Assembly: GCA_030619415.1 (NCBI GenBank)
Contig: JAUXBM010000006.1
Span: 1 to 18,260 of the forward strand
DNA from: Chlorobiota bacterium
Lineage (GTDB): Bacteria; Bacteroidota; Bacteroidia; Bacteroidales; F082
Direction of reading: 5' to 3'
Length of the DNA stretch: 18,260 nucleotides
The notes beneath the pieces were generated by a model, which made no database searches, had not been told where the DNA came from, and saw only the letters and a program-made list of their open reading frames with translations. Position numbers and translations under genes: made by a program. Below are positions 1 to 8,239 of this stretch, one piece after another. How positions within the stretch are numbered: position 1 is the stretch's first letter; each line of letters begins with the position of its first letter.

Positions 1-2
1 AA

Positions 3-560
3 AGTCGCATATCAATAATTGATAATGGAAAAGAAGAATTTTTCAATAATGAAATTAATGACGGGGGCTCGGCATCAGAACTGACTATTGAAAAAGTTGA
101 TTTTGAAAATGATGTTAATAAGCCACTGATGTATAAAATTGGTATCGAATCCGGCGCATATGCACAGGTAAATGGCGATATGATTTACATCAAGCCCATG
201 CTATTTATGGCTTACGATCAAAACCCGTTTAAAACGGAGAAAAGAGATTACCCCATTAATTTTGGTTATTCTAGGGATCAGACTTATATGCTGAACCTGA
301 CAATTCCGGAGGGTTACGAAGTAGTTGAATTACCCGAGTCAATGAAATCTGTTTTGCCCGATAACGGTGGCGTATTTTATTTTATTTGCAAAAATATTGG
401 CACTACAATTCAGTTAAACAGTAAAATAAACCTCAACAGAACCAAATATACCGTTGAAGAGTATCCGCAACTAAAATCATTGTTCGATATGATTGTGGCC
501 AAACAAGCCGAGCAAATTGTGTTGAAAAAAATGGGGGTTCTAAATGGTAGATCAGAATAG
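3..560 (+). CDS. C-terminal part of a DUF3857/transglutaminase-like exported protein (5' end outside window)
   Basis: The frame is open from position 3 without a stop, so this is the 3' end of a longer gene; the ATG at 129 is internal. About 185 residues are visible. They look like the C-terminal beta-rich domain that follows the transglutaminase core in Bacteroidota DUF3857 proteins: a stretch around LTIPEGYEVVELPES, then a helix ending AEQIVLKKM. The next gene ends in the same way (RQIVLKKND) and has the matching VGFDIEALPES segment, so the two are probably tandem paralogues. The catalytic core and any signal peptide lie outside the window. The stop codon is 6 bp before the next start, which suggests one operon. 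The function of the family is not established; a periplasmic or cell-envelope location is inferred from the neighbour's signal peptide. Confidence 0.8.
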   Translation, partial: SRISIIDNGKEEFFNNEINDGGSASELTIEKVDFENDVNKPLMYKIGIESGAYAQVNGDMIYIKPMLFMAYDQNPFKTEKRDYPINFGYSRDQTYMLNLTIPEGYEVVELPESMKSVLPDNGGVFYFICKNIGTTIQLNSKINLNRTKYTVEEYPQLKSLFDMIVAKQAEQIVLKKMGVLNGRSE

Positions 561-566
561 CATTTC

Positions 567-2501
567 ATGCAGAAGTTATTTAGATCCACAATCACGCTAA
601 TTATTCTCTTTTCAGTAGTTCTGGTCTCGAACGCTCAAAAGTTTCGTCACGACTTAAACACAACACTAATACCGGAAGAATTAAAAAAAGATGCTGACGC
701 GGTTATCAGGTTTTACAATACCACGGTCATTCAAAAACCAAATGGTCAGCTTACAATTACATCTGAAATTACTGTTACTGTTCTCAATTCCAATGGCCGT
801 ACATTCAACCAGCATACTGTCCATTACAACAAACTATCCTCTGTTAGTGGGTTTAGCGGTAAATTATACGACAAATCAGGGAGGTTTCTTGAAAACCTGG
901 ACAAGGATAATACGGTTGACATGAGTTATATTCAAAACATTTCTGTTTTTGAGGATACCAGGGTGAAAACCGGAAATTTTACTTATGATAACTATCCTTA
1001 TACAGTGATTTTTAAGTACAACAAAACACTAAAAGATTACCTTGACATACCAAATTGGTATCCTGTGACGGATTACAATGTTTCAGTGCAAAATGCCAGC
1101 TATATTCTAGAGGTTCAAAATCATGAAAAAATTAAATACAAACCGATAAGGTTAGATATTGAGCCTGGAATAAAAGAAACAGATAAATTAACCACCTACC
1201 AATGGCAGGTTAAAAATCTACCCGCCATTGAAAAAGAACCATACTCCCCCGGCATTCTTAAAGTGATACCTGTTTTGCTTGTGAGCACAATAAATATAGA
1301 TTATGGCGGAACTCCAGGCACCAATAGTTCATGGGAAAATTTTGGGCAGTTTATGTACGATTTGAATGATGGCCTTGACGAATTACCTCAAGAAGCAATC
1401 GACCGTATTAACAAGTTGACTGACACCTTGCAAACTTTGAGAGCAAAAACTAAAGTACTTTATTGGGAATTGCAAAATACAACCCGGTATGTAAATATCA
1501 GCCTTGATGTTGGTGGCCATAAATCATATGATGCAAATTATGTGTATGATAATAATTATGGGGATTGTAAGGCATTGACCAACTATATGAAGGCAGGTTT
1601 AAAAGAGGCAGGCATTAAATCCTATTGGGCGTTGGTGTACGCTGGTGCATATGTACCTGATATCGTTACCGACTTTTCTTCTTCCCAGTTTAATCATGTT
1701 GTTCTGGCTGTACCCGATAAGAACGATACCATTTGGCTGGAATGTACCAGCCAGGAATTACCCTTTGATTACCTCGGAAATTTTACAGGAAACAGGCATG
1801 CTCTCTTACTGACACCTGAGGGGGGTAGACTTGTTAAAACACCTGACTATCAGGCTTCTGATAATTATTTGAAAACAAATGCGACTGCCACTATTGAAGA
1901 GGATGGTTTGGCCAGGGTCGAAGCAACATTTTTTTCAACAGGATCTCAATCACGTATGCACGAACATATTTTAAAAAACTACACATTTGAAGAACAGGAA
2001 GAATGGCTGTACGCGCAGTTTGATCTTCCCAGTTTTAAAATTGAAAGTTTTTTATTTTCAGAACCTTTTGTCGACAGTGCCGCAGTTCAACTAGATATTG
2101 AGACAGAATTGAGCCACTACATTACAAAGTCGGGCTCCAGGTTGTTTTTAAACCCAAATATTTTCAGCAGATTTCGTGATGTTCCCAAAAAAGTAACAGA
2201 ACGTACTATGCCAGTTACAAAATACTCTTCTTCATTGGATGTTGACACGATTCATTTCTATCTCCCCGTAGGATTTGATATTGAGGCCTTACCTGAATCA
2301 ACGATTACTTTTCATACTATATTTGGTTCCTATTCAGCAACCATCAAATTAAATGAAGAATCGAACCAACTCACCTACACAAGATTATTTGAGGTAAAAC
2401 GATTTGAAAAACCTAAAGAACAGTATTCCGCTTTCCAGGATTTCCTTAAAAAAGTTTCTAAATCAGATCAGAGACAGATTGTGCTGAAAAAGAATGATTA
2501 G
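567..2501 (+). CDS. DUF3857 and transglutaminase-like domain protein, exported
   Basis: This 644-residue protein starts with a signal peptide (hydrophobic core about residues 8-20, cleavage likely near SNAQ, residues 21-24). An N-terminal beta-rich DUF3857 domain covers roughly residues 45-230. A transglutaminase-like core follows, with nucleophile Cys334 in GDCKAL, His377 in FNHVV and an acidic third residue, Glu392, in WLECTSQ, where many papain-like transglutaminases have Asp. A C-terminal beta domain ends in QIVLKKND. The Cys-His-acid arrangement is intact, so it could act as a protein cross-linking enzyme or as a peptidase; the substrate cannot be read from the sequence. It lies 6 bp after a truncated paralogue and probably shares its transcript. 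The chosen ATG is the one directly before the signal peptide; no clear Shine-Dalgarno is visible, which is normal for this phylum. Confidence 0.85.
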   Translation: MQKLFRSTITLIILFSVVLVSNAQKFRHDLNTTLIPEELKKDADAVIRFYNTTVIQKPNGQLTITSEITVTVLNSNGRTFNQHTVHYNKLSSVSGFSGKLYDKSGRFLENLDKDNTVDMSYIQNISVFEDTRVKTGNFTYDNYPYTVIFKYNKTLKDYLDIPNWYPVTDYNVSVQNASYILEVQNHEKIKYKPIRLDIEPGIKETDKLTTYQWQVKNLPAIEKEPYSPGILKVIPVLLVSTINIDYGGTPGTNSSWENFGQFMYDLNDGLDELPQEAIDRINKLTDTLQTLRAKTKVLYWELQNTTRYVNISLDVGGHKSYDANYVYDNNYGDCKALTNYMKAGLKEAGIKSYWALVYAGAYVPDIVTDFSSSQFNHVVLAVPDKNDTIWLECTSQELPFDYLGNFTGNRHALLLTPEGGRLVKTPDYQASDNYLKTNATATIEEDGLARVEATFFSTGSQSRMHEHILKNYTFEEQEEWLYAQFDLPSFKIESFLFSEPFVDSAAVQLDIETELSHYITKSGSRLFLNPNIFSRFRDVPKKVTERTMPVTKYSSSLDVDTIHFYLPVGFDIEALPESTITFHTIFGSYSATIKLNEESNQLTYTRLFEVKRFEKPKEQYSAFQDFLKKVSKSDQRQIVLKKND

Positions 2502-2557
2502 TTTATTTTCAGCAATTTACAGAAAGAAAAAACATCGGTTTTCAATTGTGATTTCTT

Positions 2558-2565
2558 TAACTTTG
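2558..2565 (+). promoter_or_regulatory. Bacteroidota-type -7 promoter element for the GT9-tsaC unit
   Basis: TAACTTTG is a perfect match to the TAnnTTTG -7 consensus of the Bacteroidota primary sigma factor. It ends 13 bp before the ATG at 2579, which gives a very short leader. A clear TTTG -33 element is not visible at the usual spacing; only a T-rich stretch near 2539-2542 lies close. It marks the glycosyltransferase and tsaC as a transcription unit separate from the upstream DUF3857 genes. Confidence 0.6.
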
Positions 2566-2578
2566 TAACGAATTCAAC

Positions 2579-3643
2579 ATGGCATTGAGGAATATTTTAA
2601 TCATACAAACTGCTTCGCTTGGCGATGTAATTTTAAGCACTCCGCTCATCGAAAAATTACATTATTATTACCCGGAATCACAAATTGATTTCCTATTAAA
2701 AAAAGGGTATGAATCTATTTTTCAGCAACATCCTTATATAAACCGCATCATTACCTGGGATAAATCGCATCGTAAGTTCCGCCATTTGAAATACCTGGCA
2801 AAACTGGTGCGTAACCGCAGGTATGATGCAGTAATTAATGTTCAACGGTTTGCCTCATCGGGTTTGATAACGGCATATTCAGGTGCAAAACACCGAATTG
2901 GTTTCAGCAAAAATCCATTTTCTATATTTTTCACAAAACGAGTCAGGCACAAAATTGGGAAAGGTATTGACAACCCACATGAGGTAGAACGAAACCTGGC
3001 ATTGATCTCCAGTCTTGCAGATTCTATTGATGGATCAAATCTATCCGCAGACTCAACTTCCGGTAAGATTCCCGGTTTGAAGCCCTTTCCTGTAAAACTC
3101 TATCCAACCAACCATAATTTCGCAAAAGTCTCACAGTATAAAACACGAAAATATATAATTATCGCACCAGCATCCCTCTGGTTTACAAAACAATACCCAG
3201 AAGATAAATGGGTTGCATTTGTTAAAGAGGCTGCTTCAAGCGAACCGGATTTGACAATCTATTTTTTGGGGGCAACCGATGAGAGAGCGCTCTGCGACCG
3301 AATTATCCAGGCTGCAAATATCCAACACCAAAGCATCAACCTGGCAGGGAAGTTTTCATTCCTGGAGTCGGCTGCATTAATGAGAGATGCTGCAATGAAT
3401 TTCGTGAACGATTCGGCACCAATGCATCTTGCATCAGCGATAAATGCACCTGTAACTGTCATCTATTGCTCAACAGTTCCTGAGTTTGGTTTCGGTCCTT
3501 TATCGGATAAATCATACATTGTACAATCGCACGGAAAACCTGACTGTAAGCCTTGTGGATTGCATGGTTTTAAAAAATGCCCTAAAAAGCATTTTGATTG
3601 TGCATACCTGATCAAAGAACAACAATTACTTGAAAGATTATGA
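2579..3643 (+). CDS. Glycosyltransferase family 9 protein (ADP-heptose:LPS heptosyltransferase-like)
   Basis: The 354-residue protein matches GT9/heptosyltransferase architecture. The N-terminal Rossmann half begins IIQTASLGDVILSTPLI (residues 8-24), and the nucleotide-sugar-binding C-terminal half carries the family signature NDSAPMHLASA (from residue 277) followed by the GFGPLS loop. A C-terminal cysteine cluster (CKPCGLHGFKKCP...C) is one I recognise from Bacteroidota members of this family. There is no signal peptide, as expected for a cytoplasmic enzyme that adds a sugar to the lipid A core on the inner leaflet. Family assignment is secure; donor and acceptor are not (heptose is inferred from the family). 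It overlaps tsaC by 4 bp (ATGA), so the two genes are probably translationally coupled although their pathways are unrelated. Confidence 0.9.
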   Translation: MALRNILIIQTASLGDVILSTPLIEKLHYYYPESQIDFLLKKGYESIFQQHPYINRIITWDKSHRKFRHLKYLAKLVRNRRYDAVINVQRFASSGLITAYSGAKHRIGFSKNPFSIFFTKRVRHKIGKGIDNPHEVERNLALISSLADSIDGSNLSADSTSGKIPGLKPFPVKLYPTNHNFAKVSQYKTRKYIIIAPASLWFTKQYPEDKWVAFVKEAASSEPDLTIYFLGATDERALCDRIIQAANIQHQSINLAGKFSFLESAALMRDAAMNFVNDSAPMHLASAINAPVTVIYCSTVPEFGFGPLSDKSYIVQSHGKPDCKPCGLHGFKKCPKKHFDCAYLIKEQQLLERL

Positions 3644-4209
3644 CACTTGCCGAAGAAGTAAAACATACCTCAGTTCTTTTAAAAGCGGGAAAAATTATCC
3701 TTTACCCTACCGATACTATTTGGGGTGTTGGTTGTGATGCCACCAACCAAAAGGCTGTTCAAAGAATGTATAAACTGAAAGGCAGGGATGCAGACAAAAG
3801 CATGATCATCCTACTCGATTCAGCGGAAAAACTGAAAAAGTATGTAAAAAATGTGCCTCCGATTGCCTACGATCTGATTAAAAACTCTGCCTCTCCGTTA
3901 ACGATTGTTTATTCGGGTGCTCAAAAAGTTGCGAAAAATCTCATCGCCGGTGACGGTACAATTGCGATACGCGTAGTTAAGGGCAGATATTCAGGGCAGG
4001 TAATTAAGGAACTTGACCGACCGTTGGTATCAACGTCTGCAAATTTGTCAGGACAACCAACAGCAATTACTTTCGATCAAATCAGTGAGGAGTTAAAGGA
4101 TAAGGTTGATTATGTAGTGAAACATTTTCGTGAAAAAACAAAATCTATCCGCCCATCTACGGTGATAAAATTGGAAAAGGATGGAAAATTTACCATACTT
4201 CGGCCCTAA
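3640..4209 (+). CDS. tsaC: Threonylcarbamoyl-AMP synthase (YrdC/Sua5 family)
   Basis: TsaC/Sua5 uses threonine, bicarbonate and ATP to make threonylcarbamoyl-AMP, the first step of the universal t6A37 modification of ANN-decoding tRNAs. The 189-residue length fits the short form made of the YrdC domain alone, without the Sua5 C-terminal domain. Visible signatures are YPTDTIWGVGCDA near the N-terminus, the basic LKGRDADKSM segment that contacts substrate, the STSANLSG motif and the late PSTVIKL strand. The ATG overlaps the stop of the upstream glycosyltransferase gene (ATGA at 3640-3643), so translation re-initiation is likely. No terminator is evident after the stop codon. The call is firm; the overlapping arrangement is the only unusual aspect. 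Confidence 0.95.
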   Translation: MTLAEEVKHTSVLLKAGKIILYPTDTIWGVGCDATNQKAVQRMYKLKGRDADKSMIILLDSAEKLKKYVKNVPPIAYDLIKNSASPLTIVYSGAQKVAKNLIAGDGTIAIRVVKGRYSGQVIKELDRPLVSTSANLSGQPTAITFDQISEELKDKVDYVVKHFREKTKSIRPSTVIKLEKDGKFTILRP

Positions 4210-4243
4210 GCAACCATATCAATATTCAAGCAGTCTAAATTAG

Positions 4244-4271
4244 TTGTTTAATTATAATTTTTATACTTTTA
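4244..4271 (+). promoter_or_regulatory. Candidate promoter for the small lipoprotein gene
   Basis: TACTTTTA (4264-4271) matches the TAnnTTTG -7 consensus except for the last base. A TTG (4244-4246) lies 17 bp upstream, within the usual range for the -33 element of Bacteroidota promoters. It lies about 33 bp before the ATG at 4305. Confidence 0.4.
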
Positions 4272-4304
4272 CAAATTCAAAAAAACCCGGTAAGTGTATT
4301 TAAG

Positions 4305-4529
4305 ATGAGCATACTAAAGAGGATATTTTTCGCAGTTTTATTGGTGATTTTTTCAGCAACGATGTTTTCATGCTCCCAGAAAAACTATGGTTATACGCAT
4401 AAATCAAAGTACAAGACTTCTTCCTCAACAAATAAACCGGTTTTAACGAAAAATAATCCTGTCGAGAAAAAGTACATTCTCCCGAATAAAAAGAAAAGAA
4501 TCCTGGGATCACAGAAGCCAAGGATCTAA
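4305..4529 (+). CDS. Small putative lipoprotein, 74 aa
   Basis: A short protein with a classic N-terminal export pattern: Lys5-Arg6, a hydrophobic core (about residues 7-20), then MFSCSQK with Cys23 as candidate lipidated residue. The lipobox is loose (Met-Phe-Ser-Cys), which lowers confidence. The mature part would be about 52 residues, strongly basic (KKKRILGSQKPRI at the end), rich in Ser, Thr and Lys, and probably unstructured. I do not recognise a family. It has its own promoter-like sequence and stands alone between tsaC and rnpB. The signal peptide and the lack of another gene on either strand here support it being real; an antisense frame of similar length has no such features. Confidence 0.55.
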   Translation: MSILKRIFFAVLLVIFSATMFSCSQKNYGYTHKSKYKTSSSTNKPVLTKNNPVEKKYILPNKKKRILGSQKPRI

Positions 4530-4611
4530 TCACCAATTGTTGTTTCTTATTTTGACTATTTTTTGAATTTTCCCAAGCCTTCATATTTTTACTGATTGTC
4601 ATATTATTAAG

Positions 4612-4619
4612 TAATTTTG
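4612..4619 (+). promoter_or_regulatory. rnpB promoter, -7 element
   Basis: TAATTTTG is a perfect TAnnTTTG element. It ends 4 bp before 4624, where the P1 helix of RNase P RNA begins, so it places the transcription start almost exactly at the RNA's 5' end. A matching TTTG -33 element is not evident. Confidence 0.65.
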
Positions 4620-4621
4620 CC

Positions 4622-5007
4622 ACAGGTCAGGCAGGCTATTCTATCGTCCCACCTAGGGTGGGGAGGAAAGTCGGGACAACAAAGAGTACCATACTTCCTA
4701 ACGGGAAGGTTCCGCATGATGCGGAAACAGCAAGTGCCGCAGAAAATAACCGCCCTGTACATACGGGGTAAGGGTGAAAATGTGGGGTAAGAGCCCACGG
4801 TGCGCTGTGGTAACATGGCGGACGGGTAAACCTTATGGGTTGCAAAACCAAATATACCGGTGCCCATCTTATGATGGATGAACTGCTCGTTCAATATCGG
4901 TGGGTAGGTTGCTAGAGTTGTGCAGTGATGCACAACCCAGATAAATGATAGAATCCCGATAGCTATCGGGAACAGAATCCCGCTTATCGGTCTTCCTGAC
5001 CTTTTTT
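4622..5007 (+). ncRNA. rnpB: RNase P RNA, bacterial class A type
   Basis: This is the catalytic RNA that removes the 5' leader from tRNA precursors. Seen directly: P1 is formed by AGGTCAGG (4624-4631) and CCTGACCT (4995-5002). P2 is formed by ATTCTATC (4638-4645) and GATAGAAT (4947-4954). The universally conserved P4 strands are GAGGAAAGTCGGGAC (4663-4677) and ACAGAATCCCGCTTAT (4972-4987). The conserved GGTAAGGGTGAAAATG and GGTAAGAGCCCAC segments and a P18 hairpin (GTTGTGCA/TGCACAAC) are also present. The 3' end of P1 runs into a T-tract (5002-5007), so P1 with the T-run may also terminate transcription. A perfect palindrome, TCCCGATAGCTATCGGGA (4954-4971), occupies the site of the optional P19 helix between P2 and P4. 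Minus-strand frames across it are not genes. Confidence 0.96.
4955..4970. repeat. Perfect palindrome forming a P19-position hairpin inside rnpB
   Basis: CCCGATAGCTATCGGG, extended to 18 nt by the flanking T and A, sits between the P2 and P4 3' strands of RNase P RNA. From memory this palindrome is common in intergenic regions of many Bacteroidota genomes. No other identical copy occurs in this window, although the terminator stem at 18172-18203 shares the CCCGAT core. Confidence 0.7.
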
Positions 5008-5166
5008 ACTTTAAATACGTTTCTTAGCTTCTTTTGGGCAGACACTGAAAAGTTAGTTGCCAAATTATTTCATCCCTCATATTAAAATCAATTTTTCTGC
5101 GTTAGATAAACAATCGAATTGTTAATAAAATTCACCTAAACAAACTGTCTGCAGGGAGCGTATCTA

Positions 5167-5174
5167 TACTTTTA
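5167..5174 (+). promoter_or_regulatory. Weak candidate -7 element for the TPR-barrel operon
   Basis: TACTTTTA differs from TAnnTTTG only at the last base and lies 22 bp before the ATG at 5197. A second near-match, TATCTTTT (5183-5190), is too close to the start to give much leader. No clear -33 element is seen. Confidence 0.3.
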
Positions 5175-5196
5175 TCGTCCTATATCTTTTCAACGC

Positions 5197-8100
5197 ATGC
5201 ACAAGAAAATCATTGTAATTTTTATATTTATAGTTACCGGCTTATCTGTCAATCAGTCATTTGCCCAAAAAACTGTAATCACCGATCCGCCTCATCGAAC
5301 ATACCAGGAGGCACTCACATTATTTGATCAAAAAAATTATCCGGCGGCTCAGGCGCTGTTTTCTCAATATATGAGAGAGAGCAAGAGCCCAACAAACGTG
5401 TTTTATGAAAACGCGGCCTACTACAATACCGTATGTGCCGTGCATCTCGATAACAAAAGTGCATTAAACGATGTCAGGAAATTTGCCGGTGAATATCCTG
5501 AAAGTGCCTGGTTGCCATCCATCAATTTTGAATTGGGAAAGCTTTACTACAAAAACAGGAAGTACCGGGAGGCCTTGAAAGCATTCCAGGAAATTTCCCC
5601 AAACATGTTAAGCAAAGAACAACGGCCTGAATATTATTATAAAAGAGGATTCAGCGAATTGAAACTGGATCGTCTGGATCCGGCATTGGCCAATTTCAAG
5701 AAAGTGAAGGGACAAAAAAGCGCCTACACCCAGCCGGCCATTTTTTATTCAGCACACATCAATTACAGAAAAGAAAATTATCAGGAAGCACTGGATGGGT
5801 TTAAAAGCATTGAAAACAGCCGCAGGTTTAGCAAATACATTCCCAATTACCTTATTCATATATACTACGAATTGGGCGACTATCAAAAGGTGATTGACGA
5901 AGGCACGGTTTACCTCAACAAAGCGAGCAACAAAAACAAAGGTGTAATTGGACAATTGATTGCGAATTCATATTATGATTTGGGAAATTACCCACAGGCC
6001 TCTGATTATTTTAAAGTTTACGAACGCTTTGCAGTTAAGAAGATCAGTCCGGAGGAAAATTACCGGATAGGTTATTGCAAATACCTGGCAGGTGAATATA
6101 AATCGGCGATAAACAACTTTCAGGAAGCTAGCCGCAACAATGAAAAACTTGCTCAGGATGCCTGGTATTATTTGGGTTTTTGTTATTTAGGTATCGGTGA
6201 ATCTAACTTTGCTCAAAGTTCATTTTTAAAAGCATACCGGCTTGGGAACGATAAAACGGTTTCGACTGACGGACTTTACAATTATGTAAAAGTAACGCTG
6301 GAACTTGGGGGCGATCCTTATAACGATCCGGTTCAAATAGTGGAAGAATGGATCAATAAAAATCAATCTGCACCGAGAATTAATGAAGCTTATGATTTGC
6401 TGGCCCAATTGTACCTGACCTCAAAAAATTACCGCGGAGCACTCGAATCCATCGAAAATACGCAAAGTCCGAATATTAAGTTAAAAGAAATCTACCAACA
6501 AATTGCTTATACACAAGGCATCGATTACTTTAACCGTGGCGCCTATCCTGATGCCATCGGCTATTTTGAAAAGTCGTTGCGATATACGCCTGACAAAGAT
6601 TTTGAGGCCCGATCCGTTTTCTGGATAGCGGATGCTTTTTATAGAATGAAAAATTTCAAGGATGCTTCGGGTATGTTCAAACGGTTTCTCAACCTGCCTG
6701 CATCTGGCGAAAGTGATCTATACGCGATGGGGCTTTACAATTACGCATACGCAAATTTCAACCTGAAACAATACAGCATCGCAAGCGATTACTTCGGAAG
6801 ATTTTTACAGCAGTACAATCAAAACCCTAATTACCTGAGTGATGCCCGATTAAGGTTGGCTGATAGTTACTTTATCTCAACAAACTATGCTCAGGCATCC
6901 AAAGAATACGACAAAGTAATCGCCGGCAATACTTCGAATACTGATTATGCGCTCTATCAAAAAGCCTTTTGCTATGGGGCGCAAGGCGCATTCGATAAAA
7001 AAGTCAGCACACTGCGAACAATGGTTGGTAAATACCGCACTTCCACATTGTACGATGATGCGCTGTTTGAACTTGCCTCAACCAGTCTTATTCTTAACGA
7101 TCCACGGAATGCAATAATCTATTTTGACAAACTGGCCAAAGAAAAACCAAACAGTCCTTTTGCAAAAAAAGCATTGATTAAAATGGGGTTCGTTTATTAT
7201 AACAACAACCAGAACGACCGTGCCATAGAAACACTTAAACAAGTGATTGACAAATATCCTGCCTCACTGGAGGCCAGGGAAGCCCTTAATACTTTGCAAA
7301 ATATTTATATGGATGAAGGCAAAGTGGATGAATACTTCGTGTACGCAAAAGGCCTTGACTTTGTGCAGGTTTCGACCAGCGAAGAAGATTCGCTGACGTT
7401 TGTTTCAGGTGAAAACCACTTTATTAATAACGACTGTGACAAAGCTGTTCCAGCCCTGGAAAGATATGTTCAGCAATTCCCCAATGGCGGATTTATTTTA
7501 TCATCTTATTATTATTTATCAAAATGCTTTGAGAACCAACAAAAGCAGGAGCAGGCAATCGGCTATTATATGAAGATCATTGATTTTCCTGATAACCAAT
7601 ACACGGCAGAGGCATTGCTAAAAGTAGCCGGAATTGAGTTTGAAAAACAGGATTACAATACAGCGTTTACACTTTATCAACGATTAATGACGGTTGCCGA
7701 AAATAAGGGGATGATACTGGAGGCAACAGATGGTGCCATGCGCTGTGCATACAACACAAGCAATTATGGTCAGGCCGAAGATTATGCCAACCTATTGCTA
7801 AACACCGAACAGGTAACCGACAATCAAGCGGTCTTTGCACATTATATTATCGCAAAATCTTCGCTTGAGATGAGGAATATTGGAAAGGCGGAAAATGCAT
7901 TTGTTATTACTAATGAAATGACATCCGGTGAACTTGGGGCCGAAGCAAAATACCAGCTGGCTTTAATCAATTTTCAGAAAAACCATCTTGATGAATCTGA
8001 AAACCTGATATACCAACTGCCTGAACAATACGCCGATTATGATTACTGGATTGCCAAAGGCTTTATCCTGCTTGCCGATATCTATGTCGCCCGTGACGAT

Positions 8101-8229
8101 AATTTCCAGGCAGGACAAACATTGCAGAGTGTGATCGACAACTATTCGGGGGAAGACCTGAAGGAGATAGCCAGGCAAAAACTAAGCACAATTCAACCGG
8201 CGGAGGTTCTATCTGACTCAATTAATTAA
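5197..8229 (+). CDS. Large exported tetratricopeptide-repeat protein (1010 aa)
   Basis: A signal peptide (hydrophobic residues about 5-17, cleavage near SFAQ at 21-24) is followed by an almost continuous array of TPR/Sel1-like helical hairpins to the C-terminus. Typical repeat pieces are FDQKNYPAAQALFSQYM, LYYKNRKYREALKAFQEI, YLAGEYKSAINNFQEA and FNLKQYSIASDYFGRFL. Aromatic and small residues recur at the TPR consensus positions, and Asn-Tyr/Asp-Tyr turn motifs are frequent. No enzymatic domain is visible, so the role is probably a periplasmic scaffold or adaptor. The gene is followed after 10 bp by an outer-membrane barrel gene, which suggests the two products work together at the outer membrane. 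Alternatives such as a SprE/PorW- or BamD-like factor are possible, but I see no lipobox and the length does not fit BamD. Exact function is unknown. Confidence 0.85.
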   Translation: MHKKIIVIFIFIVTGLSVNQSFAQKTVITDPPHRTYQEALTLFDQKNYPAAQALFSQYMRESKSPTNVFYENAAYYNTVCAVHLDNKSALNDVRKFAGEYPESAWLPSINFELGKLYYKNRKYREALKAFQEISPNMLSKEQRPEYYYKRGFSELKLDRLDPALANFKKVKGQKSAYTQPAIFYSAHINYRKENYQEALDGFKSIENSRRFSKYIPNYLIHIYYELGDYQKVIDEGTVYLNKASNKNKGVIGQLIANSYYDLGNYPQASDYFKVYERFAVKKISPEENYRIGYCKYLAGEYKSAINNFQEASRNNEKLAQDAWYYLGFCYLGIGESNFAQSSFLKAYRLGNDKTVSTDGLYNYVKVTLELGGDPYNDPVQIVEEWINKNQSAPRINEAYDLLAQLYLTSKNYRGALESIENTQSPNIKLKEIYQQIAYTQGIDYFNRGAYPDAIGYFEKSLRYTPDKDFEARSVFWIADAFYRMKNFKDASGMFKRFLNLPASGESDLYAMGLYNYAYANFNLKQYSIASDYFGRFLQQYNQNPNYLSDARLRLADSYFISTNYAQASKEYDKVIAGNTSNTDYALYQKAFCYGAQGAFDKKVSTLRTMVGKYRTSTLYDDALFELASTSLILNDPRNAIIYFDKLAKEKPNSPFAKKALIKMGFVYYNNNQNDRAIETLKQVIDKYPASLEAREALNTLQNIYMDEGKVDEYFVYAKGLDFVQVSTSEEDSLTFVSGENHFINNDCDKAVPALERYVQQFPNGGFILSSYYYLSKCFENQQKQEQAIGYYMKIIDFPDNQYTAEALLKVAGIEFEKQDYNTAFTLYQRLMTVAENKGMILEATDGAMRCAYNTSNYGQAEDYANLLLNTEQVTDNQAVFAHYIIAKSSLEMRNIGKAENAFVITNEMTSGELGAEAKYQLALINFQKNHLDESENLIYQLPEQYADYDYWIAKGFILLADIYVARDDNFQAGQTLQSVIDNYSGEDLKEIARQKLSTIQPAEVLSDSIN

Positions 8230-8239
8230 GTGAAGGATA

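Noticed and set aside
4300..4623. Minus-strand open frame (107 codons) opposite the small lipoprotein gene
   Set aside because: No promoter, no recognisable domain, and it overlaps a plus-strand frame with a clear export signal; its 5' end runs into the rnpB promoter region.
4607..4933. Minus-strand open frames across rnpB
   Set aside because: The RNA's conserved helices account for the sequence; the translations are Cys/Pro-rich without domain character.
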